A stretch of DNA of 64,000 bases from contig CP061009.1 of NCBI GenBank assembly GCA_025808375.1, positions 620,001-684,000 on the forward strand. The letters run 5' to 3'. The notes below the pieces were generated by a model. That model did not search any database. It was not told the DNA's origin and saw nothing but the letters and a program-made list of their open reading frames with translations. Of this stretch, positions 1 through 7,565 are shown one piece after another. Source of the stretch: Duncaniella muricolitica (GTDB lineage: Bacteria > Bacteroidota > Bacteroidia > Bacteroidales > Muribaculaceae). How positions within the stretch are numbered: the stretch's first letter is position 1; every line of letters starts with the position of its first letter. A program made the position numbers and the translations under genes.

Positions 1-43
1 TCAAGATAATAGCTCGGTTACATAAGCCGGACTATTATCTTGA
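1..43 (-). terminator. Hairpin downstream of the PL11 lyase gene
   Basis: Positions 1-12 and 32-43 are perfect inverted repeats (TCAAGATAATAG and its complement) around a 19-base loop. The hairpin lies beyond the 3' end of the minus-strand lyase gene and shares its arm sequence with the larger palindrome at 5024-5130, so it looks like one member of a family of 3'-end hairpins. The window edge hides what follows, so a U-tract cannot be checked. Confidence 0.5.
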
Positions 44-50
44 CTTTTTT

Positions 51-138
51 AACTTGTGACTCTTTTAACTACAAGAATTAACTTGTTACTCTTTTAACTA
101 CAAGAATTAACTTGTTACTCTTTTAACTATAAGATATT
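51..138. repeat. Three tandem copies of a 29-bp AT-rich unit
   Basis: The unit runs AACTTGTTACTC then TTTTAACTACAAGAATT. Copies lie at 51-79, 80-108 and 109-138; the third has two changes near its end and one extra base. The array separates the lyase stop codon from the hairpin at 1-43. It contains no open frame and no function is visible. Confidence 0.8.
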
Positions 139-152
139 AACTGAAAGAGAGA

Positions 153-3100
153 TTAACGCTTTACAAACTTGTAGGTGCGGAGCTCCTTGCCGTCCTCGAT
201 GACGAGGATATAGATGCCCTGCTGGAGCGAGTCGACGATGTCGGTGCGGTCAGAGCCTACGGCAGTGCGGAGGATGCGGCCGCTGAAGGCATCGACCACG
301 GTGTAACGGGCGTTTTCCGACTCGGCCATGATGTCCTCGATTTCCGAGAGACGGAGCATATTGTATTGCTCCACTACTTCCTCGGGCGAGAGAGCCTTGG
401 GATAGATGGTCAGCTCGTCGATGTCACCGTTGAATGTACGGTTTTCCTTGCCTGCTGTCGGCTCGTCGTCACCGCCGATAAAGAAGAGCTCGGTGGCTGC
501 GAAGTTGATGGCATTGGTGGCTACATTGGATGTCGAGGCAACCTCCACACCGTCGACATAGAGAAGGGTGGTCTTTTCGGCCACTTTGCGCACGCACACC
601 ACGTGGTGCCAGTAGCCGTCAAACACTCCGCTTGCATCCGTGAGGGTGCAGTCGGTCTTCTTGACATTGTCGTCGATAGAGAATCGCATCAGTGAGCCGG
701 TGCGCTCGAGGCCGATCCAGTTGCCTGTGCCGCCCTCCACGTTGGTGGTGTTGTGTGTGCCGATGCAGAAGAGATAGCCGTCATCGTCGGTGGAACGCAT
801 CCACAGCTCGATGGAGAAGTCCTTGTCGCCCATCTGTATGGCGTCATATACGGGCTGGGTGAGGTAATAGCTGCCGTCAAACGAGATGGCACCGCCCTTC
901 ACGCCGTTGACCGATATGGGCTGGCCGTTTACGGCAGTGGCTTCGCCATAGCTCATGTTGGGGGTAGTCTCGCTGATGTCGTCCATGGGGAAGTAAGCCA
1001 CATAGTCGGCACCCGAAGTCTCGTAGTGCTCCTTGACCTTGCTTGCACTCATCACTCCGCGATAGATCGACAGTTCGTCGAGCATGCCGGTGTAGTTGTT
1101 GTTGAAGTCAAAGTTGACGTTGCCGATGACAAGTGCCTGACCGTCGCTGTTGATTGCACCGGTCTTGTCGTCCGCGCTGTTTTTGAGCTCACCGTCGACA
1201 TACATGAGGAGTTTCTTGGCCACGACGTCGCGGGCAAGCACCACGTGATGCCATTGGCCGTCAAATATGGTCGAGCCTTCGGCCCACTGCACTTCGCTCT
1301 TGACTACGTCATCGTCTACAGCAAAGCGGAGTGCGCCGCTCTTGTATTCGAGGCCTACCCAGTTGCCGCCGTTGGACGATGCGATGGCTCCCTTGTTGAG
1401 TATATAGGCGGCGTTATCCTCAGAGTTCATCCAGAACTCGATGGTGAACGATTTGTCGCCAAACTCTATCAGGTCATAGGCTTCCTGCACGTAATAGTTG
1501 GATCCGTTGAGGCTGAGAGCATTGCCCTTCTTGCCTTCCACAGCCTCGCCGTTGCCTCCGGCCGCGGTTGCCTTCTGGTTGGCGATGAGGTTGGGAGTGG
1601 TCTCGCCTACGGTCTCGAAGGGATAGTAGCCGATAAGCTCTATCGAGGTGTTGACGCGGACATTGATGGAGCCTTCGATGGTGGCGTTGTTGTCCTCTTC
1701 GGCACCTGTGGTGGTGATGGTGAATTTATATTCGCCGGCCTCTTTAACCGAGCCCGAGATGGTGCCGGTGAGAGTGGCTGGGTCGAAGTCATAACCCACA
1801 CCGTCGGGCAGACCCTTGATCTCTACGCCTGTGGCGCGAAGCACCTTGAACGAGATGTTCTGTATCGGATCGCCGGCATAGATGAGCTGGCTGAGGTTGC
1901 CGGCGGTGATGGTGATGGCTCCCTGGGTGTTGAACGACTCCTCGAGGTTATAGCCGAGGTGGGGAGGCTGGTTGTAGGCGCAGTTCTGCCATGCGATCGC
2001 AAGACGGTAATTGTGGTCTTCCATGAGAGTCGTCACGCGATATTTCGACTCAATGGTTGTTGAGAAGATGAGCAGATCGGATGAGTTAGAGCCGTCCCAC
2101 ATTATCAATTCTTCTCTCCAGTCACCATAGAGGTCGGCTTGAAGACAAGGTGTTGCCTTGGTAGTGTTGCATGCATATGCTTTATAGATGTTGAAGTTCC
2201 ACGTTTTGGAATCACTTTTGCCATCTGCGCTTCGTTTTGTTACGCGAGGGTTGTAGCTTTTTGTCGCTTTGTCGTAACGTCCGTCAAAAAATTCATCAAG
2301 CAAATCTCCGTCCCAATAAATGCGGAAATTGGCCGATGGAACTTTTCCGTCTACAATAATGTTACCTTTGCAGTCAAATGTGGCGTTTGCGCGTGCTCCA
2401 TTGACAAATCGTGAGCCTGGCCAGCATTCATATCCGCGCCATTTTTCAGAAAAGTTTCCTACGAGGCCGCGACCAATATCATTACCTGACTGTTTTTCGC
2501 CCCATATGATTTTGCCTGTTTTGGCGTCACGAAACTCACAATCCCACTTGTAGGCTTTATCTTTCTCCTCATGCACCATAAATATTTCGAGACCTTCGCG
2601 GTCGGGATCAAAGTCGCCCAGATGTAGGGCATCGCCGTGGCCCGCGCCTGTGCGGTAAAGGAGTTTGCCATTATGGTCCACCGATGCTGAACCGAATACG
2701 ATTTCATCACATCCGTCGCCGTCAACGTCGCCCACAGTAAGAGAATGCGCACCTTCACCGTAGCATCCTTTTCCTTTTTCGTTGGATTCGTGCAGCCAAT
2801 GTGTTTTAAGCTGTTTGCCATCAAAATCTACAGCCCAAAGGTAGGCATATGTATAATATCCTCGGCAGAACACCGCGCTCGGATTCTTGTCTTGTCCGTC
2901 GAGATAGGCCACGCAGGCGAGATAACGCTCAGAACGGTTGCCATAATTGTCTCCCCACTCCGACTTACTTTGTTCATGTACATTTCGTGAAGGCTGATAG
3001 GCTATGGTATGAATTTCAGCACCGGTCTGACCGTCAAATACAGTAAGATATTCTGAGCCTTTCAATATGGTGCCTTCGGTTTTGTTGCCGGTGCCGCGGT

Positions 3101-3866
3101 AGTCTTCTGTTACTTCATCGTTACCCATAAGTACAGCTTTGCCTTGTCCGTCGATGGTGCCTGGCGCGGTCTTGACCATCATTTCGGCTTTGCCATCCTG
3201 ATTGAAGTCGTAGACCATAAATTGTGTGTAATGCGCGCCGGCGCGAATGTTGCGACCTAAGTCTATTCTCCATAGTTTGGTACCGTCAAGTTTGTAGCAG
3301 TCAATATAAACATTTCCGGTATAGCTGGTCTCTAATTTATATTTGTTGCCATTCTCATCTGTTGTTTCGGCTCCTTTTACTTCCGAGTTGTCTTTTGAAT
3401 TTGAAGGATCCCATTTTACGAATATTTCATACTCTCCGTCACCATCAACATCGCCTACCGAACAGTCGTTAGGACTATAAGTATAGACCTCTCCTGTTGG
3501 AGTGGTACCACCGTCTGGCCTGTCAAGATGGATACGTTTGTACACATCGGCTTCCACAGTTGTCTCTTTGCTAGAGGTTCCGTCAGAGGCTACGATTTTA
3601 TACTTGGATGAGGTGGTGCCGGCTGGGTCAGTCAGGTTTGTGCCGGCTGTGATTGGTGAGGAGTTGACCTTGACACCATCGCGATAAACATCAAATGTGA
3701 GGTCTTTGGGGTCTGCTGTGAGCGAACGCCAAGATACGAATACCCCCGAGGATGTTTTCATGGCGATTACGCCTCTGTCGAGGTTTTCGCCCATGGGTCC
3801 GGCTGCTGCACAAGTAATTCCGCCCGACGCTACAAGCGCGAGGCATGAAAGTAGAATTTTTCTCAT
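153..3866 (-). CDS. Secreted rhamnogalacturonan lyase (PL11) with two LamG domains and T9SS tail
   Basis: Probably cleaves the rhamnogalacturonan I backbone of pectin outside the cell. An N-terminal signal peptide (about residues 1-22) precedes a fibronectin-like domain (to about 108), then a PL11 beta-propeller (about 110-655) with FG-GAP-type calcium loops such as GDVDGDGEYEIF. An Ig-like domain (about 660-745) and two paralogous LamG/concanavalin-like domains (about 748-940 and 945-1155) follow, each with a FDGxWHHVV motif. The last 65 residues resemble a Por-type C-terminal sorting domain (YTVVDAF, then GIYILV and YKFVKR), implying type IX secretion. At 1237 residues it is much longer than a minimal PL11 enzyme because of the added modules. 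The catalytic half is visibly AT-richer than the LamG half. No other pectin gene lies nearby. Product call firm; exact substrate inferred. Confidence 0.88.
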   Translation of the reverse strand: MRKILLSCLALVASGGITCAAAGPMGENLDRGVIAMKTSSGVFVSWRSLTADPKDLTFDVYRDGVKVNSSPITAGTNLTDPAGTTSSKYKIVASDGTSSKETTVEADVYKRIHLDRPDGGTTPTGEVYTYSPNDCSVGDVDGDGEYEIFVKWDPSNSKDNSEVKGAETTDENGNKYKLETSYTGNVYIDCYKLDGTKLWRIDLGRNIRAGAHYTQFMVYDFNQDGKAEMMVKTAPGTIDGQGKAVLMGNDEVTEDYRGTGNKTEGTILKGSEYLTVFDGQTGAEIHTIAYQPSRNVHEQSKSEWGDNYGNRSERYLACVAYLDGQDKNPSAVFCRGYYTYAYLWAVDFDGKQLKTHWLHESNEKGKGCYGEGAHSLTVGDVDGDGCDEIVFGSASVDHNGKLLYRTGAGHGDALHLGDFDPDREGLEIFMVHEEKDKAYKWDCEFRDAKTGKIIWGEKQSGNDIGRGLVGNFSEKWRGYECWPGSRFVNGARANATFDCKGNIIVDGKVPSANFRIYWDGDLLDEFFDGRYDKATKSYNPRVTKRSADGKSDSKTWNFNIYKAYACNTTKATPCLQADLYGDWREELIMWDGSNSSDLLIFSTTIESKYRVTTLMEDHNYRLAIAWQNCAYNQPPHLGYNLEESFNTQGAITITAGNLSQLIYAGDPIQNISFKVLRATGVEIKGLPDGVGYDFDPATLTGTISGSVKEAGEYKFTITTTGAEEDNNATIEGSINVRVNTSIELIGYYPFETVGETTPNLIANQKATAAGGNGEAVEGKKGNALSLNGSNYYVQEAYDLIEFGDKSFTIEFWMNSEDNAAYILNKGAIASSNGGNWVGLEYKSGALRFAVDDDVVKSEVQWAEGSTIFDGQWHHVVLARDVVAKKLLMYVDGELKNSADDKTGAINSDGQALVIGNVNFDFNNNYTGMLDELSIYRGVMSASKVKEHYETSGADYVAYFPMDDISETTPNMSYGEATAVNGQPISVNGVKGGAISFDGSYYLTQPVYDAIQMGDKDFSIELWMRSTDDDGYLFCIGTHNTTNVEGGTGNWIGLERTGSLMRFSIDDNVKKTDCTLTDASGVFDGYWHHVVCVRKVAEKTTLLYVDGVEVASTSNVATNAINFAATELFFIGGDDEPTAGKENRTFNGDIDELTIYPKALSPEEVVEQYNMLRLSEIEDIMAESENARYTVVDAFSGRILRTAVGSDRTDIVDSLQQGIYILVIEDGKELRTYKFVKR

Positions 3867-3935
3867 GGTATGTTAATTAAATTACAAAACGGCTAAGATG
3901 TGAGGAGATATGGTCGTGTGTGTGAATTTATGATG

Positions 3936-3943
3936 CAAATTTA
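3936..3943 (-). promoter_or_regulatory. -7 element for the PL11 gene
   Basis: Read on the minus strand this is TAAATTTG, matching the Bacteroidales -7 consensus TAnnTTTG, about 70 bases before the start codon at 3866. No good TTTG -33 box lies at the expected distance, so the call rests on the -7 box alone. Confidence 0.4.
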
Positions 3944-4038
3944 AGAATTTTTCGTGTAAAAAGAGCCGATATATCCGAAAATTTTCACTAAGTTTGTGGA
4001 AAATTACTCTATCATAATTAAACAATAACATACAAACC

Positions 4039-5013
4039 ATGAAACCTTACGTAGTAGGTATCGACATAGGCGGTACAAACACTGTGTTTGGCATCGTCGA
4101 CGCCCGTGGCGTAGTGATAGCCAGCTCCTCGATCAAGACACTCAAGCATGCCGATATCAACGATTATATCGAAGATCTTTATCAGGGCGTGATGCATCTG
4201 CTCGAGACCCACGACGCTGTGGGCAAGGTGTACGGCATAGGTATAGGAGCCCCCAACGCCAACTACTATAACGGCATGATCGAGTCGGCCGTCAATCTTC
4301 CCTGGCCCACTCCGCTGCCCCTGGCCAAAATGGTGAGCGAAAAGTTTGGCATCCCCGTAGCCATCACCAACGACGCCAACGCCGCCGCTATCGGCGAGAT
4401 GACCTATGGCGCGGCCCGCGGCATGAAAAACTTTATCATGATCACCCTCGGCACCGGCGTCGGTTCGGGCATCGTAATCAACGGACAGCTCGTGTATGGC
4501 CACGACGGATTTGCCGGCGAGCTCGGCCACACCATCATCAAGCGTAACAACGGCCGTCTCTGCGGCTGCGGACGCACCGGCTGTCTCGAAGCCTACTGCT
4601 CGGCCACAGGCGTGGCACGCACCGCACGCGAATTTCTCGAGCTGCGCCCCGATGCCTCCCTGCTGCGCAATCTCCCCATCGAGGCCATCACGTCAAAGGA
4701 TGTGTATGACGCAGCCGTCAACGGCGACAAGCTCGCCCTCGAGATATTTGAATACACCGGCACCATTCTCGGCGAAGCCTTTGCCGACTTCACCGTATTC
4801 TCCTCGCCCGAAGCCATCATCCTCTTCGGCGGCCTGGCCAAGTCGGGCGACCTGCTCATGAAGCCTCTGCGCGAAGCCATGGAGAAAAACATGCTCAGCA
4901 TGTTTAAGGGTAAGGTCAAAGTGCTCCTCTCCGAACTCAAGGAAGCCGACGCCGCCGTGCTCGGCGCAAGTGCCCTCGGATGGGAAGCTAAGCCGTTGGA
5001 AACTTCACTATAG
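4039..5013 (+). CDS. ROK family sugar kinase (glucokinase-like)
   Basis: Predicted cytoplasmic ATP-dependent sugar kinase of the ROK family, most often glucokinase in Bacteroidales. The N-terminal phosphate-binding motif GIDIGGTNTVFGIVD is near residue 8. The sugar-binding and catalytic region ITNDANAAAIGE is near 111, with GTGVGSGIV after it. The zinc-binding motif CGCGRTGCLEAY is near residue 176. The length of 324 residues is normal for the family and there is no helix-turn-helix, so it is a kinase and not a ROK repressor. It is divergent from the lyase gene and followed by a very long hairpin. Substrate could be glucose or an N-acetyl sugar; sequence alone does not decide. Confidence 0.88.
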   Translation: MKPYVVGIDIGGTNTVFGIVDARGVVIASSSIKTLKHADINDYIEDLYQGVMHLLETHDAVGKVYGIGIGAPNANYYNGMIESAVNLPWPTPLPLAKMVSEKFGIPVAITNDANAAAIGEMTYGAARGMKNFIMITLGTGVGSGIVINGQLVYGHDGFAGELGHTIIKRNNGRLCGCGRTGCLEAYCSATGVARTAREFLELRPDASLLRNLPIEAITSKDVYDAAVNGDKLALEIFEYTGTILGEAFADFTVFSSPEAIILFGGLAKSGDLLMKPLREAMEKNMLSMFKGKVKVLLSELKEADAAVLGASALGWEAKPLETSL

Positions 5014-5023
5014 TTTCTTATAG

Positions 5024-5130
5024 TTTAGAAAGTTTACAGAGTTTAAAAAGTTAAGATAATAGTTCGTGAGGACAATCAGATACCCTCAGAGCTATTATCT
5101 TAACTTTTTAAACTCTGTAAACTTTTTAAA
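5024..5130. repeat. 39-bp-armed inverted repeat after the ROK kinase gene
   Basis: Arms at 5024-5062 and 5092-5130 match at 37 of 39 positions around a 29-base loop. The arms contain GATAATAG and AGTTTAAAAAG blocks also seen at 1-43. It begins 11 bases after the ROK stop codon and ends before the rpmB promoter, so it probably forms the transcript 3' end. There is no coding potential. Confidence 0.75.
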
Positions 5131-5164
5131 CCATAAGATAATAGTTAATAATTCTTAATGAGAC

Positions 5165-5195
5165 TTGGTAAACCGCGCAAAAGTCCTTAACTTTG
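5165..5195 (+). promoter_or_regulatory. Promoter of the rpmB operon
   Basis: TTGG at 5165-5168 (near-match to the -33 TTTG) and TAACTTTG at 5188-5195 (perfect -7) are 19 bases apart, the Bacteroidales spacing. Transcription should start near 5201, giving a leader of about 127 bases before rpmB. Confidence 0.65.
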
Positions 5196-5327
5196 CAGTC
5201 GAAATTCGTGGCACCTCGTGTAAAAGCTAATCGGAAATGATGCGCCGTGCAGCGATATGAGGCATGTTATGGTGGCCCACGCATCCCGTCAATAAACAAT
5301 AAATCAAAGAGATAAAAACCAACAGCC

Positions 5328-5588
5328 ATGTCAAAAATTTGTCAGATTACCGGCAAGAAAGCAATGGTGGGCAACAATGTGTCGCACTCGAAGCGTCGCA
5401 CCAAGCGTAAGTTTGACGTAAATCTCTTCAACAAGAAATTCTTCTGGGTTGAGGAGCAAGCTTGGATCACACTTACCATCTCCGCCGCAGGCCTCCGCAC
5501 CATCAACAAAAAAGGCCTCGACGCAGCTATCAAAGAAGCTGCAACCAAGGGTTACATCAACGAAATCAAATACTTAGACATTATTTAA
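5328..5588 (+). CDS. rpmB: 50S ribosomal protein L28 (bL28)
   Basis: Structural protein of the large ribosomal subunit. The 86-residue product starts MSKICQITGKKAMVGNNVSH, the classic L28 opening, followed by the basic stretch SKRRTKRKF. Length is normal. The gene heads a three-gene operon with rpmG four bases downstream and a DUF4295 gene after that, an order conserved across Bacteroidota. The leader of about 127 bases is long enough for autoregulation, but I see no defined structure in it. Confidence 0.97.
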   Translation: MSKICQITGKKAMVGNNVSHSKRRTKRKFDVNLFNKKFFWVEEQAWITLTISAAGLRTINKKGLDAAIKEAATKGYINEIKYLDII

Positions 5589-5592
5589 GAAG

Positions 5593-5781
5593 ATGGCAAA
5601 GAAAGCTAAAGGAAATCGCGTTCAGGTCATCCTCGAATGCACTGAGCACAAGGCAAGCGGTATGCCCGGCACATCACGCTATATCACTACCAAAAACCGC
5701 AAAAACACCACCGAGCGTCTGGAGTTGAAGAAATACAACCCCATTCTCAAGAAGGTCACCGTACACAAAGAAATTAAATAA
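5593..5781 (+). CDS. rpmG: 50S ribosomal protein L33 (bL33)
   Basis: Large-subunit ribosomal protein of 62 residues. It has the family start MAKKAKGNRVQVILECTEH and the ending LKKYNPILKKVTVHKEIK. It lacks the zinc-ribbon Cys pairs and so is the zinc-independent form, which could have a paralog elsewhere for zinc limitation. It lies between rpmB and the DUF4295 gene with gaps of 4 and 12 bases, so it is almost certainly co-transcribed. Confidence 0.96.
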   Translation: MAKKAKGNRVQVILECTEHKASGMPGTSRYITTKNRKNTTERLELKKYNPILKKVTVHKEIK

Positions 5782-5793
5782 TCTCACTGACTC

Positions 5794-5943
5794 ATGGCAA
5801 AGAAAACCGTTGCATCTCTCCAGAAGGGAGAAGGCCGCACCTACAGCAAGGTCATCAAGGTCGTTAAGTCGGCGAAGACCGGTGCATATACTTTCCAGGA
5901 ACAAATGGTTCCCAACGATGCTGTAAAAGATCTTCTCAAATAA
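5794..5943 (+). CDS. DUF4295 family small ribosome-associated protein
   Basis: This 49-residue lysine-rich protein begins MAKKTVASLQKGEGRTYSKV and ends VPNDAVKDLLK. Short length makes it easy to miss, but its codon use, in-frame start and position 12 bases after rpmG support it. DUF4295 proteins occur downstream of L28 and L33 throughout Bacteroidota. From memory, structural work on a Flavobacterium ribosome assigned such a protein to the large subunit as bL38; I have not checked this. Its place in a ribosomal operon with a terminator right after it fits that role. Confidence 0.88.
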   Translation: MAKKTVASLQKGEGRTYSKVIKVVKSAKTGAYTFQEQMVPNDAVKDLLK

Positions 5944-5995
5944 ATCAGTCTATAACATCGCGCTACGCCCCGCGGCGTAATCGCGCAAAAGTTAT

Positions 5996-6043
5996 AAAAA
6001 ATAACCATCCTACCCCACGACGGGCCGGATGGTTATTTTTTAT
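5996..6043 (+). terminator. Intrinsic terminator of the rpmB-rpmG-DUF4295 operon
   Basis: Arms at 5996-6010 and 6027-6041 (AATAACCATCC and its complement) form a stem with a 16-base loop, and the right arm ends in TTATTTTTTAT. It lies 53 bases after the operon's last stop codon. Confidence 0.85.
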
Positions 6044-6056
6044 CCATCCCATCGTG

Positions 6057-6103
6057 GAGATACAAAAGTCTCATAAGCTCAATAAGAAACAAAAGTTTTT
6101 TTA
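6057..6103. repeat. Solo arm of a 3'-end hairpin repeat
   Basis: The stretch starts GAGATACAAAAGTCTC and continues to AAGAAACAAAAG plus a T-run. It matches the left arm of the hairpins at 11135, 20777 and 55474. No complementary right arm is found before the repeats that start near 6140. It is therefore a half-element, probably left when the neighbouring mobile region formed. Confidence 0.65.
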
Positions 6104-6171
6104 TTGCAGTGCATAACTCAGTCACTCCCTCAAAGTCGTCCACAAGCATCCCCCTCCCGCACAGGCATCCC

Positions 6172-6267
6172 ACGCATTCCCCTCTCACGATAACCGATGT
6201 CCTGTCGGACATCATTTCTTTATAGCATGGCACTCCGGGCACACCTCCGCTGCGCTCCGGTGAACCC
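6172..6267. repeat. Left part of a palindromic intergenic repeat, split by the IS110 element
   Basis: This segment, from CTCTCACGATAACC to CCGGTGAACCC, is an imperfect inverted copy of 7804-7896. The match resumes at 7566 on the other side of the IS110 element. Internal hairpins include GATGTCC/GGACATC and GGGCACACC/GGTGAACCC. Having an uninterrupted copy nearby lets the pre-insertion site be reconstructed. Confidence 0.8.
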
Positions 6268-6274
6268 TATTAGA

Positions 6275-6304
6275 TTTGCAGTTGCAAAGAAAAGGTTAAC
6301 TTTG
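6275..6304 (+). promoter_or_regulatory. Promoter inside the IS110 left end
   Basis: TTTG at 6275-6278 and TAACTTTG at 6297-6304 are 18 bases apart, one short of the ideal Bacteroidales spacing. A start near 6309-6311 would transcribe the whole structured left end and then the transposase. The -33 box lies only about 8 bases from the element edge, so joining of the ends in a circle could alter its upstream context. Confidence 0.55.
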
Positions 6305-6308
6305 CAGA

Positions 6309-6521
6309 TAGAATCCTTAAAATAATTAACAATTAAAAAAGAAAGAACCTCCTAATGTCGCGTTAGCCTAAGGTGTACCCATGAGCATAGACTCAATTAA
6401 CCGTTGTAGGTACGACATTATTATCAGGACTAAAGCCAGAGAGTAAATAAAGACATTGGCCTTTTGAATTTATTATCATAGTATCGGCCGTCCTGACCAG
6501 GAGATTCTCTCTAATAAAGCT
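6309..6521 (+). ncRNA. Candidate IS110 bridge RNA
   Basis: The region between the promoter and the transposase start has no open frame but has ordered guide-like segments. Positions 6372-6380 (GGUGUACCC) equal the left half of the target as preserved at 7798-7812. Positions 6397-6403 (UUAACCG) complement the right half (CGGTTA). Positions 6440-6447 equal the last 8 bases of the element's right end (7557-7564). Positions 6510-6516 complement the first 7 bases of its left end (6268-6274). The target guides face each other in a loop closed by stems 6353-6360/6413-6420 and 6367-6370/6407-6410 and capped by 6382-6385/6392-6395. The bridge RNA model is established for IS621. That this RNA is made and works here is inference. 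Confidence 0.65.
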
Positions 6522-7016
6522 ATGCAAATTTACGGAATTGATTTGGCTTCTGAAAAGTTTGACGTGAGTTTTATAAACTCCGATGGGCAGGCCACGCACA
6601 TTGTGGTCAAGAACACAAAGCCTCAGATTGAGAAGTTTCTGGACAAGCTGCCCGAGGACTGCCGCCTTGTAGCCGAGCATACAGGCGTTTACGGAGATTT
6701 GCTGTTGAAGTTGGCAGACATGAGGAATATTCATGTCAGTTATGTCTCAGGATATGAGATCAGACACAGCATGGGCCTGATACGTGGCAAGAGTGATCCG
6801 TTGGATGCAGCGCGTATACGGGAGTACGGCGAACGATATGCCGACAAGCTGAACGACACACACTTTCCCTCCGAGACAATCTACGAGCTCAGGGAGGTTT
6901 ATGCGACCAGGCGTTTGCTTGTACGGCAACGCAAACAGCTCCAGACGATGCTCAAGGGCGATGACTGCCGTCCCGAGAAGAGTGATACCGCACAGAAAAA
7001 TAAAAACGGGAGATGA
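6522..7016 (+). CDS. IS110 transposase, N-terminal RuvC-like part
   Basis: This 164-residue frame carries the DEDD RuvC-like domain of IS110 recombinases. The first acidic residue is in MQIYGIDLASEKFDV (D7), a Glu lies in VAEHTGVYG, and an Asp pair lies in KSDPLDAARI. It stops at 7014-7016 while the remainder of the protein continues one frame back at 7013, overlapping as ATGA. The two pieces add up to about 330 residues, the usual full IS110 length. So this is one transposase broken near the A-rich run at 6996-7006, by mutation, sequencing error or recoding. Confidence 0.85.
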   Translation: MQIYGIDLASEKFDVSFINSDGQATHIVVKNTKPQIEKFLDKLPEDCRLVAEHTGVYGDLLLKLADMRNIHVSYVSGYEIRHSMGLIRGKSDPLDAARIREYGERYADKLNDTHFPSETIYELREVYATRRLLVRQRKQLQTMLKGDDCRPEKSDTAQKNKNGR

Positions 7017-7513
7017 TGGAGCAACTCAACATCCAGATCTCGTCTCTTGAACAGAAGATGGCCCAGTTGATCGACGACGATGACAACTTGTCTAAGACTT
7101 CCGTTATAGCCCAGAGCATACCGGGGATCGGTCCGGTCACTGCGACAGAACTGATAATAAAGACCGATAACTTCAAGAGGGTCAGCACAGCAAAGAAATG
7201 TGCCACGCTCGCAGGTATCTCACCTTTCCCGAACGCCACAGGCAAATCTGATAAAGGGAATCATGTGTCTCACATGGGCGATAAACAATTAAAGTCCCTG
7301 CTGTTTATGTGTGCGCGCTCGGCAGTAGTGCATTTTGAGAAGATGCGTGTCTACAAGATGAAGAAACATGAGATCGAACACAAACACATATATGTGGTCC
7401 TCAACAATGTGGCTAACCGTCTGTTGAAAATCCTCTATGCACTCGTGAAAAAGGGAGAACTATATGACCCGACCTACCTGCCAAGAGACCCGAGATTAAA
7501 AATTGAGTATTAA
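7013..7513 (+). CDS. IS110 transposase, C-terminal Transposase_20 part
   Basis: This 166-residue frame holds the Transposase_20 domain. It contains the helix-hairpin-helix-like SIPGIGPVTATELI and the conserved stretch AGISPFPNATGKSDKG, whose serines are candidates for the catalytic serine of the family, then MCARSAV. The start overlaps the stop of the N-terminal frame, so translational coupling might make it as a separate protein, though IS110 enzymes normally need both domains in one chain. The frame upstream of the overlap is closed by TAA at 7001-7003, which places the break between about 6990 and 7013. Confidence 0.85.
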   Translation: MMEQLNIQISSLEQKMAQLIDDDDNLSKTSVIAQSIPGIGPVTATELIIKTDNFKRVSTAKKCATLAGISPFPNATGKSDKGNHVSHMGDKQLKSLLFMCARSAVVHFEKMRVYKMKKHEIEHKHIYVVLNNVANRLLKILYALVKKGELYDPTYLPRDPRLKIEY

Positions 7514-7565
7514 CATATTTTTACACTAATTTCTATCTAAAATCCTTGCGCAGGTCAGAGTAAAC

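Larger units (their letters stand above)
6268..7565 (+). mobile_element. IS110-family insertion sequence (about 1.3 kb)
   Basis: Boundaries come from comparing the split repeat at 6172-6267 plus 7566-7595 with the intact inverted copy at 7767-7896. The intact copy reads through GTACCC to GGTTAC, and here the element sits between those blocks. Edges are good to about 3 bases. There are no terminal inverted repeats and no clear target duplication, as expected for IS110. The left non-coding end is about 254 bases, the transposase follows in two overlapping frames, and the right end is about 52 bases. This long-left, short-right layout is the one in which IS110 elements encode a bridge RNA. Confidence 0.85.

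Noticed and set aside
753..2063. A 436-codon open frame antisense to the PL11 gene
   Set aside because: It is a shadow of a GC-rich coding strand. Its translation is low-complexity Val/Gly/His-rich with no domain, while the opposite strand has clear LamG and PL11 motifs.
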